Source of the DNA: Trissonchulus latispiculum
Taxonomy: Eukaryota; Nematoda; Enoplea; Enoplida; Ironidae
Direction of reading: 5' to 3'
Assembly (NCBI GenBank): GCA_030248195.1
Contig: JASAND010000582.1
Coordinates: 1 to 64,000, forward strand
DNA: 64,000 nt
Part shown: piece after piece, positions 1 through 9,693 of the stretch
Layout of the letters: each line of letters starts with the position of its first letter
Position numbering within the stretch: position 1 is the stretch's first letter
Notes under the pieces: model-generated
Told to the model about the DNA's origin: nothing
The model's input: only the letters and a program-made list of their open reading frames with translations
Database searches by the model: none
Program-made: the position numbers and the translations under genes

Positions 1-200
1 TGTCCCGATAAGTTTGGGCTCTGTCCCGACAAGTTCGGGATCTGTCCCGATAAGTTTGGGCTCTGTCCCGACAAGTTCGGGCTCTGTCCCGATAAGTTCG
101 GGCTCTGTCCCGATAAGTTCGGGGTCCGCTCCGATAAGTTCGGGACCTGCCCCAACAAGTTCGGACCCTCTAGCAACAAGTTCGGGATTACCATCAGTAA
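1..200 (+). repeat. 21-bp tandem repeat coding for a 7-residue repeat
   Basis: About nine tandem copies of a 21-bp unit (core GTCCCGATAAGTTCGGG) run from the window edge. They stay in one frame and encode the repeat GSVPISS with small variants (GSVPTSS, GSAPISS, GPAPTSS). The unit contains a short inverted repeat, CCCGA/TCGGG. Copies decay towards the 3' side. The array is the N-terminal visible part of an open frame that continues off the left edge. Confidence 0.85.
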
Positions 201-535
201 GTACGGGCTCTACAATATCCGGACCTATCACGACCTCTGATATTTCAGCTGTTGTGGAAACGGGACAGCAGGGTTCGGGTGAACACATGGTGGCTTCTAA
301 CGTGCACCGTATTCCGGACACGGGCGAGCGGGGTCACCACCCGTATTTGAAGATCTATGGGCATGAATACCGTTTTTCGGAGAGCGGTTACCATCATCGT
401 AAAATCGACTACTGGTTTTGCTTGCCTGAGCCGGCTCGATACCTGCCCGTTCCAGGCTATGCAAGGGTCGAAGCATTATACCAGGGGCTGGTTCCATCTG
501 TCAGTTCCGTTTCGCCGCTTTTGGGAACATTCTAA
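14..535 (+). CDS. Partial ORF with Ser/Pro-rich repeats, probably 3' coding end of an LTR retroelement
   Basis: The frame is open from the window edge to a stop at 533-535, so the true start is outside. Residues 1-70 are the GSVPISS repeat. The rest is non-repetitive and includes GHEYRFSESGYHHRKIDYWFC, which faintly recalls a FLYWCH-type finger but lacks the downstream Cys and His pair, so I do not call it. Good protein-like sequence jumps frame near 480-500 into the overlapping frame 357-632 (motif RRFWEHSKIHVRAFVMLDVI), then again near 630, suggesting a decayed gene. It lies upstream of a PPT- and LTR-like end in the same orientation, so retroelement origin is inferred. Confidence 0.4.
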   Translation: MGSVPTSSGSVPISLGSVPTSSGSVPISSGSVPISSGSAPISSGPAPTSSDPLATSSGLPSVSTGSTISGPITTSDISAVVETGQQGSGEHMVASNVHRIPDTGERGHHPYLKIYGHEYRFSESGYHHRKIDYWFCLPEPARYLPVPGYARVEALYQGLVPSVSSVSPLLGTF

Positions 536-889
536 AATCCATGTTCGGGCATTTGTTATGCTTGATGTCATCCGAGCGAAGGCTCAGGTTTGTCCATCGT
601 ATCGCAAGTGGCTAGCGGCGACGGGGGTCTGACTCATCGTCGAGGCCTCTCAAAACGAGTTTTGGGGGTCGGCAAGAAAAGGGCTATGCTGAGCCACATG
701 GGGCCACAGGACTATATGCGTTTGACGTGTTTAAATCCGACCCCTGCGGTCCCCACCAAAATTGGATGGGCAAGCTCCACATGGTCTTACGGAGTGAACT
801 GTTCTCCGATTTGCCAGATTTGGTTTCAGCAATGCGGGCGGACCACCGCGAACAGGAGGTCTTGGCGGTTGAGGCCGAAAATGTGTAAG
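497..889 (+). pseudogene. Decayed continuation of the same retroelement reading frame
   Basis: After the stop of the repeat ORF, protein-like sequence continues in a second frame to 632 and then in a third frame from about 640 to a TAA at 887-889 (motifs GGRQEKGYAEPHGATGLYAF and GKLHMVLRSELFSDLPDLV). The three pieces follow each other without overlap, as in a gene hit by two frameshifts, or alternatively joined by short introns. No known domain is recognised. Confidence 0.35.
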
Positions 890-2967
890 GGGCGTTGTTG
901 TGCGTTGTTGTTGTTCTGCAGCCCCGTGTACATGGAAATTCTTTTGAAAATTTCTTTAGTGCCCGAGCTGATTTTTTTAAAAAAACTTTGTTTAGCTTTC
1001 CTTGATTATTCAATCTTTCTATGATGACCTTAGGGGTCTTTTTCTTTGATTAAATTTTATTTCGGAAATTTTCTTTGCTCTGTTGACCTTTGTCTAGTTT
1101 CTCGTTTGCTCGGGCACATTTAATATTTTACGCGTTTCTCTTTACCTACCTTACGGTTGAAGGGGTCCTGGGGTGGGCGAGTCGCTTTGTTGACCTAAGA
1201 CTGGGACACGGAGTGACCCGTCTCCCCCAGACTCTTGTTTGCTATCTGTTTACATTTGACTAGTACCTTATGGTTCTATATTCGAGTCTCCGCCGTGGTG
1301 CGGGTCTCCAAAGGTTGTTACCTAAAACTGGGTCATCTTTGGGGTACTCACACCGCTGCGGTCATGCTACAGTTGAGGGGCTTTCCAATATTTATGCTGT
1401 GTTTTGTGAACTTGTCTTGTTTATTGTTTTTTGCATTGATTCTATACTGGTATTGCTTTATTCACAGTACTTTAATTTTTGTTTTTGTGTTTAGGTGATG
1501 GTTCTTTTTTACTGTACGGATCCCACACCCCCTCTTGCGCCAGGCGTGCCTCCCACGATGCATGCTATTATGGAGCAGGGCCTTGTTTTGTTTGGTCTGG
1601 AAGCGCCCGGAGACTTGGTGGTGTTGGTCGGTGTCGACTTTGTGGCAGCGGTGTGGCCGGGAGCTGGATTGATTCTTCTGTATCTGGGGTGGGCTGCCTC
1701 GCTTGGCAGTTCCTCTGGGCCAGTTTCATTCTCTTTGTCAGGCCAGTTGTCGCCATTGACTCTGTTTCTGGTTTTCGATCTGTGGTGGGGTCTGGCTCTT
1801 GTATCTGTGTCCTGGCCTCCCGGCCTCTCCTGTTCTTGTGCGGCCGTGTTTGGCCAGCTTGGTTTTCCCGGGTCTGGATAGAATCCCGGTTTTGTATTTT
1901 TATATATTGTTTACTTGGGCTATGTGTGCCCTCTTTATTTTTGGGCTTTGCTTGGTTTGGCCCATTTTGGACTTATGGCCCATATGGGTGGGTCCTACTT
2001 AGACCCTCTGTGTTTTGTCGGTAAGCTCCCGGTGTGCTCTGGTCATTTGCCTGGTTGCTCCCTCATGAAGTCATGGTCCCCTCCTTCGGCACGCCTAGGA
2101 CGTTTCCAGCTCCCCGTATTTTTGTTTCGTTGTGATTTTGCATTCCATTTTTGTCAGTATAACGGGTGGGGATTTTGTCTCTTTTGATGTTTGTTACTAC
2201 CTATTGGGAGGGTTCCTTCAAATTTGGAGTACTGAGTTTTCTGTTCGGGCGCTCCCTATTCACGTTTGGTAGCTATTTTGCGGTAGCTTGGTTTTCTTTT
2301 TTGGCCATGTTTTGCCATTTATAAGTTAGCCTTACTATTTTTGCCTTGTATAATTTTTGCTTCCACTGATTTTTTGTGTTTATCTTACTCCATATGTAAT
2401 AAACCGCTAGTAATTGTTATATTTGTTGTTTTCTGCAAGCTTCTAGTTGGGTTTCTTCTGTGGGGGTTATTGTGACTATTGAGATCCCTAGTGGTTAGAG
2501 ATAGGTTCCCTAGTGGGCAGTGTCCCTGTTGTATCCTGTCTTTTCTGTCTGTTCGGCCTTGTGTGTGGGGGTCTATACGGGTGTTTATTGTACTGTTTTC
2601 AAAATTTACGTAGTTGTTTGTGTTTCTCAAAAGTCGTCAGTAGTTTCGTTTAGTAGTTCGTTTCGTATGTTTGTTTCGTCTGTCTAAGTTGGTTTTGTGT
2701 TTAGTTTCGGTCACAGCCGACACAGTTTTACCCAGTGTCAGTCCGAAGTGTCAGTCCGGACTCGTCTGCGAGCCGCGTAGTTCGCAGGCAGTGGGGATCG
2801 TTTGGCTCCACTCTTAGCCTTAGCTAGGTCTAATTCACGTTTTATCTCTAAAGCTACTACTTGGGTACCCAAAACTAATGTAATCCAGTTTTACCATTGT
2901 TTAACTTTCTGTGGCACCCGTATTGATCGCCGCGCGGGGGGCCAGCGGCGGAAAAGAGGGGGTATTT
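890..2967 (+). other. Long G/T-rich non-coding tail of the LTR element
   Basis: About 2.1 kb with strong strand asymmetry (G and T much commoner than A and C on the plus strand) and no convincing coding frame; the ORFs here are low-quality Val/Phe/Leu-rich shadows. It ends in a purine run (GAAAAGAGGGGG, 2951-2962) just before the LTR, as expected for a polypurine tract. A similarly placed T-rich tail occurs in the second LTR element (25.2-27.9 kb). Confidence 0.5.
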
Positions 2968-3417
2968 TGTGGGATATTATCCATTAGTGAGAAAAGTGTA
3001 GGCTTAAGTTCAGTTGGAGTGTCAACAGTGTTGGGGTCGGGTGATTTACTGGTGGGTAGGAGTCGTTGGGCAAGGTTTAGGTATTTGGAAGTGGGTAACG
3101 CCCTCCCCTGTGCACTTTGCATCTGCTTATTGTGCCCCTTCTTGTACCTTATATTAGTCTCGTATGTTTATTCCAAAGCTGATGTGAGTATTTTGTATTT
3201 GGTATAGTAAAATCTAGCGGTATTTGGTTTATTAGCTTTAGGAACGGTCGTCTAGGGCGTACAAGTGACTCTACTGAAATCTACTCGCTAATCTACAGTA
3301 CTCTCGCATCTTCTCTCAACTGGCTAGGACTGGATATCACACACTGAGCACCTACTTGCAATCATCTAGTGAAGTCCGACATAGTTTATTATAGAGATAC
3401 ACACATAGTACTTCACA
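2968..3417 (+). mobile_element. LTR of a retrotransposon (450 bp)
   Basis: The segment begins TGTGGGATATT and ends TACTTCACA, so its termini form the inverted pair TGTG...CACA typical of LTRs. A polypurine-like run lies 5 bp upstream and a primer-binding-site-like sequence 5 bp downstream. Having a PPT on the left and a PBS on the right means this LTR is shared by two internal regions, as in tandem elements or after recombination. No second copy is in the window, so both boundaries rest on signals only. Confidence 0.6.
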
Positions 3418-3422
3418 AATAG

Positions 3423-3434
3423 TGGCGACCGTGA
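3423..3434 (+). promoter_or_regulatory. Primer binding site of LTR retrotransposon
   Basis: TGGCGACCGTGA follows the LTR after a 5-bp spacer. It starts with TGG, the complement of the universal tRNA 3' CCA, and matches the tRNA-Arg-type PBS known from 412/mdg1-like Ty3/Gypsy elements. Only 12 bases fit. Confidence 0.65.
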
Positions 3435-3445
3435 TTTTTCAGTAG

Positions 3446-3837
3446 ATGTCCAAAGTTCTAGCTTTTTCTGAGAAGAAAAGGGAGCACGATAAGCGAGAAG
3501 AGCAAAGAGCACAACTTTGGGGGCTCTTATCGTATTTCGACGGACCGGTTGATTTAGACAGAGGGACTCCCATGGCTTCCAAGCAAAGTATTGCAAAATC
3601 GGGGGGGTCGTGGTCGGGGGGGTGTCTCCCCCAACGCTAGTCCGGGAGGAACCGCTCCAGGTATTGGAAGGGGGACCCCCAGAAGACCGGAAGGCTACGT
3701 ACCCGATATCTCCCCTCAATTATAGGAAGGGCAAAATTCTAAGGCGAAACGAGTCACAGATAGAGGATCAGGGGGCGAGGGGGACCCTCCCGGATTCCTC
3801 CTCCAGTTCTCGGCGGACCCAGTCCCAATTGGAATAA
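3446..3837 (+). pseudogene. Truncated leader/gag start of the LTR element
   Basis: An ATG 12 bp after the PBS opens a charged frame (MSKVLAFSEKKREHDKREEQ) to 3640. A second frame from about 3610 to 3837 continues with acidic/basic and Ser-rich sequence. The frame change lies in a G-run (3600-3620). No capsid, zinc-knuckle or protease signature is seen before the element stops near 3.85-3.9 kb. The retroelement reading comes from position only. Confidence 0.4.
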
Positions 3838-4018
3838 ATCCCCAATCCCAATATCCAAACAACGGAAATGTCCCGATATTGCCAGAAGTTAGCTGCATAT
3901 AAGTGACATGTCAGAGATGCTAAATAACCAATTTAAACCTTTTTATTTTACGGAATTTTTGGCAACTGCAATCCATCTTTTGCTTTAAGAGCTGTGCACA
4001 TAAACCATCTACGGTGTG

Positions 4019-4112
4019 AGTTAGTTGTTAGTTAGTTAGTTAGTTAGTTAGTTCGTTAGTTAGTTAGTTAGTTAGTTAGTTTGTTTGTTTGTTAGTTTAG
4101 TTTGTTAGTTGG
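4019..4112 (+). repeat. (TTAG)n microsatellite
   Basis: Tandem TTAG tetranucleotides with a few TTTG/TTCG variants. It is not a telomeric (TTAGGG or TTAGG) array. Confidence 0.95.
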
Positions 4113-4294
4113 AGAATACGTGTCATCGTTCCTAACTGTTAAGTGGTATTTGTCATGCAAAACAAACGACGCTCGAAAACAAACAAGCTGGACCAATGAG
4201 GGGCAATATTCCTTAGAAGACCTTTACAAATTTCGATTGAAACAGGCAAGTGGATATTAAATTACAATTTTAGTCCAAACGAATGCAATGAAAC

Positions 4295-5312
4295 TTAAGG
4301 TGCTGGTATCCTTTTGTGCAGTGCTTTTGTGGTGATTTTTCGAAACGCTGTAACTTTCGCAATTTTGGGAGTTGGAAAGAGCTTTCTACATCGTTTTAAA
4401 GCTTATTATCTGAACATTCACATGGGCTTACGAAACTGACAAAATTAGCAAAAGAATAGGAAAAATTATCTGACAGGCTGGCGTCTAACAGGATGAATAT
4501 AGGCCAAACATTTTTGAACATTGATTTCCCGAAACTGAAGAATCGGCCAAAAGTTCTTTTTGTGCCACTATATGAAGGACATATGGGCCGAGGGACGTTT
4601 TCCTGGATTTGGCTCAGCAGGTCTAACGTTCGAGAAAATCATCCAAATGCATGGTAACACGAAATTTCGCAACTTCGCATTGAGTTTTCTCACTACTCGA
4701 TACGTTTAAGCCCAAACCAAGAAAAACGTCCCTCCGCAGAAGTATACGAATTTCAATTCTGCCAAAAATCTCCGGAATTCGTCGAGTAGTTTTTGAGAAA
4801 TCGATGCTCGAAACAAAATAATCGCAGTTTTGCCAAAATCGTTTTTTGGCCAAATCTCTAGCTTAAAGCAATAAATTCCGGCTAATAGGCATTCATAAAA
4901 TGGGCATTTGGACGCTGCACCGATTGAGTATAAATAAGCCAAGTTTGTCCTTAACGTGTGGCAGTAATTTTGAAGAAACTGATTTCCACGAAAATGGGCA
5001 TTTTCTGACCCCAAAAACAGTTATTTGCTTGTACTGACTTAACCACTGGAGATAGCTCAAAGGTTGTAAAAGCAAAAATGTTAATTATCGTGTCCTCTTT
5101 CCAGCCATAACAATCAATCTCGTGTCTTGTCCACCTACTGGGAGCCTAAGGCCAAAAACCAAAACTTTCTTATGTTTTTTGCCTAAAAATATGAGACTGG
5201 TCTCAGAATGTTAAAGAGCACGGAAATAGGTTATTTCGTAAGTTTTAGCAATGTACGTAAAGGATTAACGCCGTATGAGTCAAAAATACCCGAAAGGAAA
5301 CCAGCACCTTAA
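4295..5312. mobile_element. TTAA-flanked non-autonomous element, copy 1 (family A)
   Basis: TIRs are TTAAGGTGCTGGT on the left and its complement ACCAGCACCTTAA on the right, giving 1018 bp with TTAA at both ends. No transposase frame; ORFs inside are short. The internal sequence is clearly homologous to 13646-14652. TTAA ends are the hallmark of piggyBac-type integration, so this is probably a piggyBac-dependent MITE; that class is inferred from the ends alone. Confidence 0.75.
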
Positions 5313-5730
5313 GAAGAAAAGCATCAGCTTATTTTAAAATCTGGCTCAAGTCCAACTCAGCTAACAGGTCTGCTGTATCCAGTTCAAGTTGAAGTCAAAC
5401 TTGGTTTGATGATTAATTTTGCTGGAACAATGCCAATTACATCCTGTAGCTTGTAGTGTTCATTCAGTTCATTGTTTCTTAGCTAAGTGTTTATATTGAA
5501 ATAGAGTACATTAATAATTGCCAAGACATCCTTTTTATCTTGAATATAATCGATTTTCAAATTTCCAATCCACTTTCAGTTTGATCGCTAATCTTCAAGT
5601 CACCCGCTCTGTCGATGTCCTTTGATGTTACCGTTGGCTCTTTATGCGTTGCTAAAAGTCATCATGCACAATATTGTTTCTACGACTAGAAAGCTTAACA
5701 GAGATTTTTACTTGCATGCTGGCAAGCGTC
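5313..5730. other. No recognisable feature
   Basis: AT-rich sequence without a convincing ORF, repeat or inverted terminus. Confidence 0.5.
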
Positions 5731-5789
5731 AGTGTCTGCAATACTGAAATTTCCGAACATGATCAAGCTGCAGTCGGTTTGCTACTGTA

Positions 5790-6020
5790 GCGCTTCTACC
5801 AGGGCTGGTGGACCAGGAAGAAACCAAGGACAAGCCCAAGACGGGAGGCGTCAGGCACCCTTGTACCCACGAAACCAGGACCTAGAAGAGAGAAGGGAAG
5901 AGGGAGGTTCAGCTTTTCACTCACCATTGAAAGTAAAGAATTAGCCCAGCCGGGATCGAACCACGGCCCTTCTGATCCGGAAACAGACGTGCTACCGCTA
6001 CATCACAGGGCCATCAGCTG
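5790..6020 (-). mobile_element. tRNA-derived SINE
   Basis: On the minus strand a tRNA-like head (about 6018-5940) has an A-box-like GTAGCGGTAGCACG, a B box GGTTCGATCCC, and paired ends GGCCC/GGGC. The anticodon arm is imperfect and the T stem has a mismatch, so it is not a functional tRNA. The head is followed by about 150 bp of unrelated body (C/T-rich, with a GGTCCTGG-like section) with no obvious 3' tail. Confidence 0.6.
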
Positions 6021-6140
6021 AACTCCCATAGCAGGCTTATCAATCTTTCCTATGCCTGCTTCCCTTACACTATCTGGTGATGGAAAAGAGGGTCCGAAAT
6101 ACATAGTTTCTGCAGTGGTCCCCTATTCATTAGTTATATC

Positions 6141-7322
6141 AAGAGTACATAATATAAGAGTGTGCCACTAGGCACACTCTATGTTATCAGAGCAAAAACT
6201 ATGCTCTGCTCGCTAATAGCCCACCCCCCCCCCCCCGCAAATTAGACCCATCACTTCAAAGAATTTTGTGCGCTATGTTTGTGTTCTAAAGCTCAAATCA
6301 GGCACAAAATGCGCGCACGCACTGTTTGTGTTTTCGAGCTTAAGCACATAAACATAGAGCGAGTGAGCGAACCCCCGTTTCGACTAGGTATTGATTTGCG
6401 GGGGGGGGGTCACTCGGGTCTGATTTGTGGGGGGGTGGACCGTTAGCATGCAGAGCATAGTTTTTGCTCTGATAACATAGAATGTGCCTAGCGGCTAGAG
6501 ACCTTCACGGGCCTGAATTTTCAGGCCCAGCCCGGCCCGGCCCGGCCCGGCCCGGTTGAAAAATTTTCGACCTCTGCCCGGCCCGGCCCGGCCCGCTCCA
6601 ACTTAGGCCCGGCCTGGCCCGGCCCGTAAGCTCAAGAGTTAAGCCCGACCCGGCCCGGGCCCGTTTTTGCTAATTTTTTGTCGTTAGCCAAAATCAAAGT
6701 AAGGGGTTAAAATGCATAGAATTTTATTCCTCATCGCAGATACCATTTTTAAACGATTTCTCGTAGCTCATGTTTATTTAGAGCGATTAAGAACAGTCAG
6801 CGGTTCCGTTCTTGGTTACAGGAAAGAATACACTGACTGACCAGTTTCGTTGATTCAAATATAACTTGCAATTAATTAGGAATAAGGTATACTTTCCAAA
6901 TATTAAAAATAATTATATAAATAACTAAATTTCAGATGCTAATGTACAAATTCTAGCTAAAGGTTACGTTATATAAACGCAAATGAGCTAAGTGCATACG
7001 CCAGTAACTCTGAAAGAGAAAGGAAATCAAGTCAGATCGGAATAAAAGAGCAACGATTATTCAATATTATATTTGGAAAAGAATAAAATCTCCAGTATAA
7101 ATTGCCGAAACCAAAAAGAAGACAAAACCTTCTGATGAAAATAGCAGGCCCGGCCCGAAGCCCGGCCCGTTCTGGTACTCGGCCCGGCCCGGCCCGGCCC
7201 GTTTCACCTTAGGCCCGGCCCGGCCCGGCCCGGCCCGCGGGCCGGGCGGGCCGGGCCGGGCCGGGCTTACGGGCCTGAGTGAAGGTCTCTACTAGCGGCA
7301 CACTCTTATATTATGCACTCTT
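6141..7322. mobile_element. Hairpin MITE interrupted by a hAT-like element
   Basis: About 70 bp at the left end (AAGAGTACATAATATAAGAG onwards) is repeated inverted at the right end, broken only by the nested insertion 6496-7291. The core has runs of C and G and the motif GAGTGAGCGAACCCCCGTTT. A related hairpin with a similar core (GAGTGAGCGACCCCCGTTTG) lies at 31663-32000, so they form one family. No coding capacity. Confidence 0.7.
6496..7291. mobile_element. Non-autonomous hAT-like element with GCCCG repeats
   Basis: TIR TAGAGACCTTCAC is found inverted at the right end. A perfect 8-bp target-site duplication CTAGCGGC flanks it (6488-6495 and 7292-7299). 8-bp TSDs and TAGAG-type ends are hAT features. 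Both subterminal regions carry GCCCG/CCGGC-rich tandem repeats (6520-6660 and 7145-7270) that can pair with each other, with an AT-rich centre. There is no transposase frame. Confidence 0.85.
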
Positions 7323-8110
7323 GGCTATATGCCCTGGTTCAAGTAATCCAGGATAAGCAAATCTGGGAGACTATGATAAGTCAAATTGTCTTTGATTTAT
7401 TCTATCCCCTGCACCTTACTGATTAGTTAAAATGGTACAGAGTTTGCTACTACTGACTACTGAGAGATGATAACAATGGTTAATCAATTTGCCATTGTTA
7501 TTGTCCTCCCTCGCTGAGAACAATGAGGCAAGAATCTGCAGTTTTAATGTGATTCCAGGGACAAGAGAGAGGTACAGTTGTTTCTAAGCCAATCTCCAGG
7601 TCTTCAGTAGTCTTGACAACCAACCCATATAACAAGATAGCATTTACTCTTTATGGACAACTTAAACCTGGCTAAGTAGTGTTTGCACTAATTGAAGACT
7701 GATTTTAATTTGAATCTTAAGTACTTAGAACCAAAAGTTGTTAGCGACTCTTTTGCCTACAGCCGCTTACAAAGTTTCTTAGACCTGATAGCAGTTAAAA
7801 ACAGGCTTCTCTTTAACGACTCTAGGTTTACAACTAACTTGCCGTAGTGCTAAGCTTTTAGTCGGTGCTTAAGAAATCCTCTATTAAATTGATTACAAAC
7901 ACTGAACATGCAAAAACTACAAAAGTTTACTAAATTGTCAATCAGGAATTTGTTATCCCTATCAAATAGAGTTGTTTAAACTTCTCCGAATACTGTACTT
8001 TTCCAATGTTTTTTAGTTGCTTACATTAGTGTTAGATTCTGAGCTTTTGCACACAATTTTCGCAAATGAGTATCTGATTTCCAGTTATTTGTTTAAGTTA
8101 CCTACAATCA
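7323..8110. other. No recognisable feature
   Basis: AT-rich unique-looking sequence with no supported ORF, repeat or RNA. Confidence 0.5.
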
Positions 8111-8111
8111 T

Positions 8112-8427
8112 AGGATAACGTGGGGGAAATGGGGGTGCAATCCTCCTTCGGACCGGCAAAAAACCCGAAGCGAGAAGGAAAAAAGGGCAAACCCTATCGT
8201 CCAGAAGGTAAACGGCTTAGACTCGTTTTCGATTTTTACCAAAAATTCAACATGTCTTAGCAAATTTTAACAAAATTTTAAAAACGTTGCTTAAAAATTG
8301 CCAAAAATCTTTACTGTTCCCTAACTTTTGGTGGCAATTCTGCTAGTTTTTGGGTAGATCCTCAAAATCTTGGAACTTTTCAGGGAGTCGGGATAGTCCC
8401 AGAATCGGATCCCGTTTCAATACCTTA
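8112..8427. mobile_element. Dispersed repeat family C, copy 1
   Basis: Begins ATAGGATAACGTGGGG and ends near GGATCCCGTTTCAATA. It shares both ends and the internal AAAA/TTTT-rich body with 31297-31661, and more weakly with 46560-46915 and 60818-61185. No coding frame. Ends resemble a short imperfect inverted repeat (CATA...TAACG / TTAATGTATG), suggesting a MITE. Confidence 0.55.
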
Positions 8428-9528
8428 CTTTTTGCTTCGCCTGCATTGTTGGTCTCTTATATGCTTGTACATAGTTCATAGTTAGGGTAAATACTTAGGT
8501 CAGTGTCATGTAAGAAGGACTAGGATCTTTGTAATGCTCGCATGTTGTCCTATTATTTGCCTGTTCATACACATGATAATACTGAATTTCAGGATGTTTT
8601 TGTGCTTGATAACGGAGCAGTCTTGTCACAGCATTCTACGTTGGAATAGACGACGAAAATCCATAGTTCCCAGAAAACCTATATGCTGTCTAACTGTAGC
8701 ATTTGTAACTGTAAGTTTGTTTGTAAGTGCTAGTGTAGAAGAAGCTCCGGTTTGTGAGAATCTTAAGTTTCAACTAACCACGTTAGGCAATCTAGTCATT
8801 TTCACAGTTTTGCCATAAAATCGTATGGAAAAAGGTTAGTTGTGAATAAAATGTTATCCGACTAGAAAAACTCACACTCAATCAAGCTAATCAAGCTATC
8901 GCCCCAACGTTACCGGGCCTTAACTTCCTTCGACTTTTCCTAACATACTCTATAAACCAGATTATAGTAGGTACTAAGAGTCAAAATTTGCCTGAAAAAT
9001 CGTTCGCATTAACTAACAATAAGACCTATGAAAACTAAATCGTCAGCGTCTAGTTCACGAACAGTACAAAAGCTTAATAATTGCACGGCGTAACTCCTAC
9101 GCTCGCTTTCTGGGTTCTTTGAGTATTACAGGGGTTTCGTCGAATCCTGAAATTTGTCTGACACTTGGCAGATGTCTTGTGTAGGTGTATAAGAGCTTGT
9201 ATCCGGTGAACTAATTTTGATTAAACTAAGTGTAAGCTGGATTAGGTTCAGCACCTATCTCAAATGAGGTAATAAATTCCAAAGCAGTAGCAATTTCGAA
9301 GCAAAACACTGCGGAACTTGGGCTCGACAGTTTTGGCTTTTGTAGTAAGGCATGAAGTAACTTTGTTATCCTTGCAAGAGCTGCCCTGTTGAAAGTTTGA
9401 AGTAGGAGTTAAACCACAAAGTAGAAATGTTACTCAGCATATCAATAAAGTTAATATGGGGGAGCCCCTTAAGTAGTCGGTCCTGGAAGTATTGACCCTG
9501 AAGGTACCAAAAAGACTCATTAGAACAC
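8428..9528. other. No recognisable feature
   Basis: A 94-codon ORF at 8534-8818 is hydrophobic and Cys-rich but has no recognisable domain or splice context and is treated as chance. Nothing else is supported. Confidence 0.5.
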
Positions 9529-9531
9529 TTA

Positions 9532-9690
9532 AGGTGCATTCATAGTCGCGAACGCATTGAGACGCCTCAGATTGTAACATGCCGTTTTAGCCGTTTAAAA
9601 TTAATTGTAGCATACTCATGCCCGCGAACGCATTCAGACGCTTACATAGGCGCGTCTACACACGGTCTGCTTGCGTCTATGAATGCGCCT
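9532..9690. mobile_element. Short MITE with TTA target-site duplication
   Basis: 159 bp. Ends AGGTGCATTCATAG and CTATGAATGCGCCT form an inverted repeat, flanked by TTA on both sides (9529-9531, 9691-9693). The inner part repeats CGCGAACGCATT twice. A 3-bp TTA/TAA TSD is characteristic of PIF/Harbinger-type elements; that assignment is inferred. Confidence 0.65.
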
Positions 9691-9693
9691 TTA

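Noticed and set aside
340..430. FLYWCH zinc finger
   Set aside because: Only the GHEYRF...YWFC half resembles it; the second Cys and the His pair are missing.
4019..4112. Interstitial telomere
   Set aside because: Unit is TTAG without the extra G residues of animal telomeres.
5940..6018. Genuine tRNA gene on the minus strand
   Set aside because: The anticodon and T stems do not pair fully and a non-tRNA body follows; fits a SINE.
8534..8818. 94-codon Cys-rich ORF as a small secreted protein
   Set aside because: No signal/cleavage pattern, splice context or repeat support; composition fits chance.
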